A DNA stretch of 12,273 bases from JASFRI01 sp050115015. GTDB lineage: Bacteria > Acidobacteriota > Polarisedimenticolia > CBDVAL01. Below, one piece after another: positions 7,317 to 12,273 of the stretch. The stretch spans positions 1-12,273 of the forward strand of contig JASFRI010000085.1 in the NCBI GenBank assembly GCA_050115015.1. The letters are read 5' to 3'. The notes beneath the pieces are model-generated. The model was not told the DNA's origin, ran no database searches, and saw nothing but the letters and a program-made list of their open reading frames with translations. Position 1 is the first letter of the stretch. Every line of letters starts with the position of its first letter. Both the position numbers and the translations under genes were made by a program.

Positions 7317-7340
7317 CTGCCCTCGTGAATCATGCGGGCT
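7317..7340 (-). repeat. Right terminal inverted repeat
   Basis: The 24-bp arm, read on the - strand, begins AGCCCGCATGATTCA and continues CGAGGGCAG. It ends five bases before the -35 box of the EF-G-like gene's promoter. Confidence 0.8.
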
Positions 7341-7345
7341 CAGCC

Positions 7346-7374
7346 TTGCTCCGGTGCGGGGATGAGGATACGAT
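7346..7374 (+). promoter_or_regulatory. Sigma-70-like promoter of the EF-G paralogue operon
   Basis: TTGCTC (7346-7351) and TACGAT (7369-7374) are separated by exactly 17 bases. Predicted transcription starts near 7381, giving a leader of about 24 bases that holds the Shine-Dalgarno GAGGTGAG (7393-7400) just before the ATG at 7405. The promoter begins directly beyond the right inverted repeat. Confidence 0.5.
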
Positions 7375-7404
7375 GCCGGGCGATATGCCCCTGAGGTGAG
7401 ACCG

Positions 7405-9471
7405 ATGCCCCGACCGGACATGGACCGCGTGCGCAACGTGGGGATCATCGCGCACATCGACGCCGGAAAGACCACCACGACCGAGCGCTTCCTGTACTAC
7501 ACCGGCGTGTCCCACCGGCTCGGCGAGGTCCACGACGGGCAGGCTCAGATGGACTTCCGCGAGGACGAGCGGGAGCGCGGCATCACGATCTCCTCGGCGG
7601 CGACGACGTTCTACTGGCGGGACCACGAGATCAACCTCATCGACACCCCGGGTCACGTGGACTTCGTGGCCGAGGTCGAGCGGGCGCTGCGGGTCCTCGA
7701 CGGCGCGGTCGTGATCTTCGACGCGGCGGAGGGAGTGGAACCCCAGTCGGAGTCCGTCTGGCACCAGGCGGACCGCTACCACGTGCCGCGGATCTGCTTC
7801 CTGAACAAGCTGGACAAGGTCGGCGCGGACTTCGAGGCATCCCTGGAGTCCATCCGCTCGCGGCTGGGTGCGCAACCCGCCCCCGTGCAGCTTCCCGTCG
7901 GTACGGAGGAGCGCTTCTCCGGCGTGATCGACCTGCCCGAACGCGAGGTCCTGCGCTGGGACGCCGGCTCCGACGGCACCCGGTTCGCCCGCGGGCCGAT
8001 CCCGGCCGATCTGGAGGGGCCTGCCGAGGCGGCACGCGCGGCGCTGGTGGAGGCAGTGGCGGATCATTCGGATGCGATCGCCGAGGCCTACCTGGCGGGG
8101 GAGGAGGTCTCCGGCCCGGACCTCCGCGCCGCGTTGCGGGAGGCCACCCTGGGGCGGAAGCTGTTTCCGGTGCTCTGCGGCTCCAGCCTGCGGAACATGG
8201 GCGTCCAGCCGCTGCTCGACGCCGTCTGCGACTACCTTCCGTCCCCCGCCGACCAGCCGCCCGCCGAGGGGATCGACCCGGCCAGCCACGAGCCCCGCAG
8301 GCGCTATCCCCGGCCGCGGGATCCTCGTTCCGTGTTCCTCTTCAAGGTCACCACCCGCAGCAGCGCGGACCTCTACTACGCGCGGATCTACTCGGGGACG
8401 ATCGCCTCCGGGGACACCCTGTGGAACCCGCGCACCCGCAGGAAGGAGCGCATCCGCCGCATCTACCGCATCCTCGCCGACCGCTCGGTTCCGGAGGACC
8501 AGGCGGCTGCCGGCGAGATCGTCGGCCTGGAGGGATTCAAGGACAGCGCCACCGGCGACACCCTCTGCGATCCGGAGCACCCCATCGAGTACGAGCCGAT
8601 CCGCTTCCCGGGGACCGTGGTCTCGGTGGCCGTGGAGCCCCGCAACGCGGAGGAGCGCGAGCGCTTGACCGAGGTGCTCGCGCGTCTCGAGCGCGAAGAC
8701 CCGACGTTCCAGGAGTACACGGACCCGGACACCGGTCAGACGATCCTGTCGGGGATGGGCGAGCTCCACCTCGACGTCCTACAGCACCGCATGGAACGGG
8801 AGTTCAAGGTCCGTGCTCATTTCGGACGTCCACGTGTCTCGTACCGGGAGACGGTTCGCCGTCCCGTAGAAGCGGAAGATCTCTTCGAGCGCACCGCCGC
8901 CGGCAGCTCGCTGCGGGCCCGGGTGCGCCTCCGCCTCGACCCGGAGCCGGGGACCCATGGCGTGCGGATGACCCATGAGATCCCCGGCGGGGCGCTCTCC
9001 CCGGAACTGGTCGCGGGCATCCTGGCCACCGTGCGCGGCTCCGCGGAGGGCGGGGGGGCGTTCGGCTTCCCGGTCACCGGCGTGCACGGCACGGTGCTCG
9101 CCGCCGAGCTCCTCGAGGGTACGGACCCGGCCGCGGCCCTGCACCCGGCGGCGGCCCGGGCGCTGATGTCCGCCCTCGGGCGGGCCGAGGTCGACGTGCT
9201 GGAGCCGATCATGCGACTCGAGGTGCGCACCCCGGAGGAGCACCTCGGCGCCGTGCTCAAGCAACTGCACGTGAAGCGCGCGCTCATCTCCGACACCCGC
9301 GTGTCCCGCACCCAGTCCATCATCACCGGCCGCGTGCCGCTGGCGGAGATGTTCGGCTTCTCCACCTCGTTGCGCTCCCTCACCCAGGGGCGGGGGTCCT
9401 TCAGCCTCGAGCCGCTGGACTACGAGCCGGTCCCCGACTCCGCCGTCTTCGAGCGCCGCCTCGGCGAGTGA
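7405..9471 (+). CDS. fusA: Translation elongation factor G paralogue (EF-G2-like GTPase)
   Basis: The 688-residue cytoplasmic ribosomal GTPase has all five EF-G domains. G motifs are intact: AHIDAGKT (16-23), RGIT (58-61), DTPGH (80-84), NKLD (134-137) and GSS (259-261). GMGELHLDVL (450-459) and the C-terminal PLAEMFGFSTSLRSLTQGRGSFS (the 645-667 region) are also typical. Switch I (GQAQMDFREDERERGITI) and RICFLNKLDK are closer to mitochondrial EF-G2-type paralogues than to housekeeping EF-G. In domain IV the usual GGRGQYG-type block and the loop with the conserved His before DSS are not recognisable; that stretch reads VHGTVLAAELLEG. The domain V loop reads LHVKRALI in place of the canonical RRRGMI. 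The protein may therefore act in ribosome recycling or stress rather than standard translocation (inference). ATG 7405 is preferred over in-frame GTG 7396, which lies inside the Shine-Dalgarno. Confidence 0.9.
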   Translation: MPRPDMDRVRNVGIIAHIDAGKTTTTERFLYYTGVSHRLGEVHDGQAQMDFREDERERGITISSAATTFYWRDHEINLIDTPGHVDFVAEVERALRVLDGAVVIFDAAEGVEPQSESVWHQADRYHVPRICFLNKLDKVGADFEASLESIRSRLGAQPAPVQLPVGTEERFSGVIDLPEREVLRWDAGSDGTRFARGPIPADLEGPAEAARAALVEAVADHSDAIAEAYLAGEEVSGPDLRAALREATLGRKLFPVLCGSSLRNMGVQPLLDAVCDYLPSPADQPPAEGIDPASHEPRRRYPRPRDPRSVFLFKVTTRSSADLYYARIYSGTIASGDTLWNPRTRRKERIRRIYRILADRSVPEDQAAAGEIVGLEGFKDSATGDTLCDPEHPIEYEPIRFPGTVVSVAVEPRNAEERERLTEVLARLEREDPTFQEYTDPDTGQTILSGMGELHLDVLQHRMEREFKVRAHFGRPRVSYRETVRRPVEAEDLFERTAAGSSLRARVRLRLDPEPGTHGVRMTHEIPGGALSPELVAGILATVRGSAEGGGAFGFPVTGVHGTVLAAELLEGTDPAAALHPAAARALMSALGRAEVDVLEPIMRLEVRTPEEHLGAVLKQLHVKRALISDTRVSRTQSIITGRVPLAEMFGFSTSLRSLTQGRGSFSLEPLDYEPVPDSAVFERRLGE

Positions 9472-12002
9472 CCGGCGTGGCCCCGGGGCCCGCGTCCCCC
9501 CTCACCGCCCTCGCGGACGACGGCGCGAGGTTCGGATCCCGCCCCGCCCTGGTCCTCCACGGGCGCTACCGCAGACGGGTCCTCACCTACCGGCAGCTCG
9601 CGGAGGGGGCGGCGGCCACCGGGGCGCGGCTCACCGGCGCGGGGATCACGCCGGGAGACCGCCTCCTGCTGCGGGGTCAGGACTCCCCCGAGTGGGTCGT
9701 CGCCTTCCTCGGCTGCCTGCGCGCAGGCGCCGTCCCGGTGCCCCTCGATGCCTCCTGCGGCGACCGCCTCGCCTCCAGCGTGCGGGACCGCGCCGGCTGC
9801 CGCGGCGCGTTCCTTCCCGAGGCGGATCCCTGGGAGCCCGGGATCCCCAGGTTCCCCCTGGAGCTCACGGAGCCCGCCCGCGATCCGGCACCGCCGCCCG
9901 CCGCGCGAGGCCGGGAGGACATCCTGGAGATCGTCTTCACGTCCGGCACCACCGGCGAGCCCCGGGGGGTGACACTCACCCACGAGAACGTGCTCGCCTA
10001 CATGGAGCCGATCGAGCGCGGCTACCGCCGGCGGCGCTGGTACGTCGATCCTCTGCTGCCGATCCCGGTGCTCTGTCTGCCGCCGCTCTCCCATCTCTTC
10101 GGGCAGGCCGTCGGTCTCTTCCTTCCCCTGCGACTCGGCTGTACCGTGGTGTTCGTCGAGGTCCCCGACCCCGCCACCATCCGGCGGGCCGTGCGGTCGG
10201 AGCGCGTCTGGCTGGTGATGGCGGTGCCCCGGATGATGACCCAGCTCGCCGGTCACGTACGCGGGGCGGCGCGGACGTACGGGTGGGGGCTGCCGCGGAT
10301 CCTTGACGCCGCACCGGGACGCGGGCTCCTCCGCCGGCTCTGGGCGGCACGCCGCATCGGCCGCTGGCTCGGCTGGAGGCTGCGCGGGTTCGTCGTGGGG
10401 GGGGCGAGGCTCGGCGAGGCGGCCGAGACGTTCTGGACCGGGCTCGGCTACCTGGTCGTCCAGGGCTACGGGCTGACCGAGACGGCGCCCGTGGTGACCC
10501 TGACCCATCCGTTCCGTCCCCGCCCCGGATCCGTAGGCCGCCCGCTGGGGGAACAGGAGGTGCGCCTGGCCCCCGACGGCGAGCTGCTCGTCCGCGGAAG
10601 GAACGTCATGCGCGGGTACTGGAACGACCCCGAGGCCACCAGCGGCGTCCTGGACCCGGAGGGCTGGCTGCACACCGGCGATCTCGCCCGCCGCGACCCG
10701 GACGGCTCCTTCCGGATCGTCGGGCGGAAGAAGGAGCTGATCGTCCTCGCGGACGGTCGCAACGTCCATCCGGAGGACGTGGAGGGGACGCTCACCGGCG
10801 TCGCCGGGGTCCGCGACGCCGTGGTGGTGGCCGCGGGCCCGGCGGATGCCCCCCGCGTGCACGCGGTCCTGCTGCTGGACCCGGGGACGGATCCGGCCAC
10901 GGTCGTCCGGGCGGCCAACGAGCATCTCGAGGGACCGCAGCGGGTGCGGAGCTTCACCGTCTGGGCGGGCGGCGATCTGCCGCGCACCCCCACCGGAAAG
11001 GTACGGCGTCGCGAGGTCGAGCGGGCGCTGGACGCAGCCGGCCCGGCGCCGGCCCTCGGGCCCCAGGAGGACCCGGTCCGGGAGATCCTCGTCCGGGCCG
11101 GAGCCGATCCGGGGCGGCTGCGGGAGGACGGCGCGCTCGACGACCTCGGCCTTGCCAGCCTCGACCTGGTGGAGGTCGCCGCGGCCCTGGAGGAGCGCTT
11201 CGGGATCGAGGTGCCCGACGGCGCCATCGCGGGCCGGACCCCGCTGCGGGCGCTGCGCGACCTCGCGTCGGGGGCCCCGCCCCCCAACGAGCCCGAGGCC
11301 CTGGAGGTGCCGCTGCCGGGCTGGCCCCGTCGGCTCCCGGTCCGGATCCTCAGGCGCCTGGCGCAGGACCTGGTCATCCTTCCGGCCACCGCCCTGGTGG
11401 CCCCGCTCCGGATCCGCGGGACGGACCGACTGCGCGACGTGCGGCCTCCGGCGCTGGTCGTGGCGAACCACGTCAGCCTGCTGGACGTGCCGGTGCTCCT
11501 CCGGGCGCTGCCGCCCCGGCTGCGCCGCCGCGCCGCACCGGCGATGACCGCCGCCTACTTCCGGGCCTGGCTATCGGGAGAGGAGAGGCTCCGGGGCATG
11601 GTGCGGGCGATCCAGTGGTTCCTGGCCTCGGCCCTGTTCCAGGCGTTCCTCCTCCCCCGGCGGCAGGGTTTCCGCGACAGCCTCCGGCACGCCGGGGCCC
11701 TGGTGGACGCGGGAGCCTGCCCCATCGTCTTCCCGGAAGGGACCCGCAGCACGACCGGGACGGCCGCGTTCCGGCCCGGCATCGGGCTGATGGCGTCGGG
11801 ACTCGGGGTTCCGGTGCTGCCGGCCTTCCTCGCCGGCCTCGAGCGCGTGCTGCCTCCCGGGGCCCGGTGGCCCCGGCGGGCCCGCGTGGACGTGCGGTTC
11901 GGGACGCCGATCCGGCCCCGGCCCGGCGAGGGCGCGGCGGCTCTGACGGCCCGCATCGAGGCGGCCGTCCGGGCCCTGGAAGGTGGCACCGGCCCGGAGT
12001 GA
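9468..12002 (+). CDS. Trifunctional fusion: AMP-forming acyl-CoA/acyl-ACP synthetase - acyl carrier domain - PlsC lysophospholipid acyltransferase
   Basis: The 844-residue protein combines fatty-acid activation and transfer. Residues 1-525 form an ANL adenylating enzyme, with P-loop TSGTTGEPRG (158-167), YGLTE (334-338), HTGD (402-405), GRKKE (419-423) and catalytic Lys511 in TPTGK. Residues about 533-600 form an acyl-carrier domain. Ser564 in LGLASLDLVEV is the expected phosphopantetheine site. Residues about 620-840 form a PlsC acyltransferase with NHVSLLD (667-673, His668/Asp673) and FPEGTRS (755-761). A likely function is to activate free fatty acid, hold it on the built-in carrier, and acylate a lysophospholipid at the membrane. 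E. coli Aas has the acyltransferase first; here the order is reversed and a carrier is inserted. The GTG at 9468 overlaps the EF-G-like stop (GTGA). No Shine-Dalgarno is visible, so coupled translation is likely. Confidence 0.92.
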   Translation: MTGVAPGPASPLTALADDGARFGSRPALVLHGRYRRRVLTYRQLAEGAAATGARLTGAGITPGDRLLLRGQDSPEWVVAFLGCLRAGAVPVPLDASCGDRLASSVRDRAGCRGAFLPEADPWEPGIPRFPLELTEPARDPAPPPAARGREDILEIVFTSGTTGEPRGVTLTHENVLAYMEPIERGYRRRRWYVDPLLPIPVLCLPPLSHLFGQAVGLFLPLRLGCTVVFVEVPDPATIRRAVRSERVWLVMAVPRMMTQLAGHVRGAARTYGWGLPRILDAAPGRGLLRRLWAARRIGRWLGWRLRGFVVGGARLGEAAETFWTGLGYLVVQGYGLTETAPVVTLTHPFRPRPGSVGRPLGEQEVRLAPDGELLVRGRNVMRGYWNDPEATSGVLDPEGWLHTGDLARRDPDGSFRIVGRKKELIVLADGRNVHPEDVEGTLTGVAGVRDAVVVAAGPADAPRVHAVLLLDPGTDPATVVRAANEHLEGPQRVRSFTVWAGGDLPRTPTGKVRRREVERALDAAGPAPALGPQEDPVREILVRAGADPGRLREDGALDDLGLASLDLVEVAAALEERFGIEVPDGAIAGRTPLRALRDLASGAPPPNEPEALEVPLPGWPRRLPVRILRRLAQDLVILPATALVAPLRIRGTDRLRDVRPPALVVANHVSLLDVPVLLRALPPRLRRRAAPAMTAAYFRAWLSGEERLRGMVRAIQWFLASALFQAFLLPRRQGFRDSLRHAGALVDAGACPIVFPEGTRSTTGTAAFRPGIGLMASGLGVPVLPAFLAGLERVLPPGARWPRRARVDVRFGTPIRPRPGEGAAALTARIEAAVRALEGGTGPE

Positions 12003-12006
12003 CCGC

Positions 12007-12012
12007 TACAAT
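12007..12012 (+). promoter_or_regulatory. Possible -10 box for the DsbD-like gene
   Basis: TACAAT matches 5 of 6 consensus positions in an otherwise GC-rich 59-bp gap. The corresponding -35 position, TGGCAC at 11984-11989, is weak. The gene could alternatively be read from the upstream operon. Confidence 0.3.
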
Positions 12013-12061
12013 TTCCGCCGACCTGCCCCGGCAGCTCCGGGGCCCCACAGGAAGGACCTCG

Positions 12062-12273
12062 ATGAGAAGCAGCCGCCCCTTGTTGCGCGGGCTCCTCGCC
12101 CTGGCGTCGCTCGTCGCGGCGGCCCCGGTTCCCGGCGCCGCCCCCGAGCGGGTGACCCCCGAGGCCTTCGTCTCCGCCGAGGCCGTCCCACCCGGGGGGA
12201 CGTTCCGCGTCGCCGTGCGCCTTCGCATGGAGCGAGGCTGGCACGTCCAGTCGAACCACCCGTCGGAGGAGAA
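12062..12273 (+). CDS. Exported protein, N-terminal domain resembling DsbD (thiol:disulfide interchange), 3' truncated by window edge
   Basis: Only 70 codons are present. The ATG at 12062 follows AGGAAGG (12049-12055) at good spacing. The start MRSSRPLLRG, the hydrophobic LLALASLVAAAP and an Ala-rich PGAAP form a clear signal peptide. The mature part begins with a beta-rich stretch, FRVAVRLRMERGWHVQSNHPSEE. The pattern V-x-L-x(5)-GWH-x-x-SN-x-P is a hallmark of the periplasmic N-terminal domain of DsbD and related cytochrome c biogenesis proteins. Full DsbD would continue with a multispanning domain and a thioredoxin domain carrying CxxC pairs. None of that is visible here, so a shorter stand-alone DsbD-N protein is equally possible. 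Confidence 0.7.
   Translation, partial: MRSSRPLLRGLLALASLVAAAPVPGAAPERVTPEAFVSAEAVPPGGTFRVAVRLRMERGWHVQSNHPSEE

Larger units (their letters stand above)
7110..7340. mobile_element. MITE-like or emptied insertion-sequence unit (231 bp) bounded by inverted repeats
   Basis: Two near-identical inverted repeats bound 231 bp of intergenic DNA with no convincing gene. The 15 outer bases match perfectly on both sides, and the full 24/25-bp arms differ by one substitution and one extra G. The interior is GC-rich and structured, with a 10-bp perfect palindrome CGGGCGCCCG at 7152-7161 and a hairpin at 7254-7268. No clean target-site duplication is visible: the flanks read CCCCT on the left and CAGCC on the right. 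No transposase motif could be recognised in any frame. Alternatives are an old deleted insertion sequence, or a structured RNA whose long stem is formed by the arms. No family is named because none could be recognised. Confidence 0.6.

Noticed and set aside
6887..7333. 148-codon - strand open frame starting in the right repeat arm, a possible transposase remnant
   Set aside because: No DDE or other transposase motif can be seen, and half of it is antisense to the TPR coding region. It could still be tested by a protein profile search.
7110..7340. Inverted repeats as a simple intrinsic terminator
   Set aside because: The arms are 182 bp apart and no T run follows, so they do not form a standard terminator hairpin.
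7124..7399. 91-codon + strand open frame within the inverted-repeat unit
   Set aside because: It begins inside the repeat arm, has no Shine-Dalgarno and no recognisable motif, and runs through the downstream promoter.
9420..11471. 683-codon open frame on the - strand opposite the Aas-like fusion
   Set aside because: It is an antisense shadow. The + strand frame has three complete catalytic domains.
11984..12000. TGGCAC as a sigma-54 -24 element
   Set aside because: The matching TTGC -12 element is absent at the required spacing.

Overview
The window is a very GC-rich stretch (roughly 70% G+C by eye) of a bacterial chromosome, densely packed with genes mostly on the + strand. The gene set suggests a free-living, probably Gram-negative bacterium from an environmental, perhaps uncultured, high-GC lineage. 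It includes a KorB-type 2-oxoacid:ferredoxin oxidoreductase, a secreted S41 protease, a DsbD-like exported protein, a membrane glycosyltransferase fused to TPRs, and an acyl-activating/acyltransferase fusion. The phylum cannot be fixed from sequence reading alone. No rRNA, tRNA, CRISPR array, phage gene or intact transposase is visible.

Left part (1-2744, +): the 3' part of korB is followed after 65 bp by an LsrF/DhnA-type class I aldolase or thiolase. Six bases later comes a medium-chain zinc dehydrogenase with a GTG start. The last two look like a small carbon-catabolic operon in which the aldolase has none of its usual lsr (AI-2) partners nearby.

Middle part (2499-7111): a signal-peptide-bearing S41 (C-terminal processing) protease lies on the - strand. 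Its open frame runs 246 bp antisense into the dehydrogenase gene. A compact 96-bp divergent promoter region separates it from a + strand pair: a long-form LOG-family nucleotide phosphoribohydrolase, and a GT39/ArnT-like multispanning glycosyltransferase with a C-terminal TPR tail. That pair overlaps by GTGA.

7112-7404 is the only sizeable non-coding gap. It holds a 231-bp unit bounded by near-perfect 24/25-bp inverted repeats, which looks like a MITE or the emptied shell of an insertion sequence. The left repeat starts inside the stop codon of the upstream gene. The right repeat ends 5 bp before a good sigma-70-like promoter for the next gene.

Right part (7405-12273, +): an EF-G paralogue with intact G motifs but a diverged domain IV overlaps by GTGA with an 844-aa fusion of acyl-CoA/ACP synthetase, acyl carrier protein and PlsC acyltransferase. 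The order of its parts is the reverse of classical Aas. The window ends in the first 70 codons of an exported protein that resembles the N-terminal domain of DsbD. The strongest candidates for unusual biology are the inverted-repeat unit, the reversed Aas-like fusion coupled to an EF-G paralogue, and the stand-alone LsrF-dehydrogenase pair.
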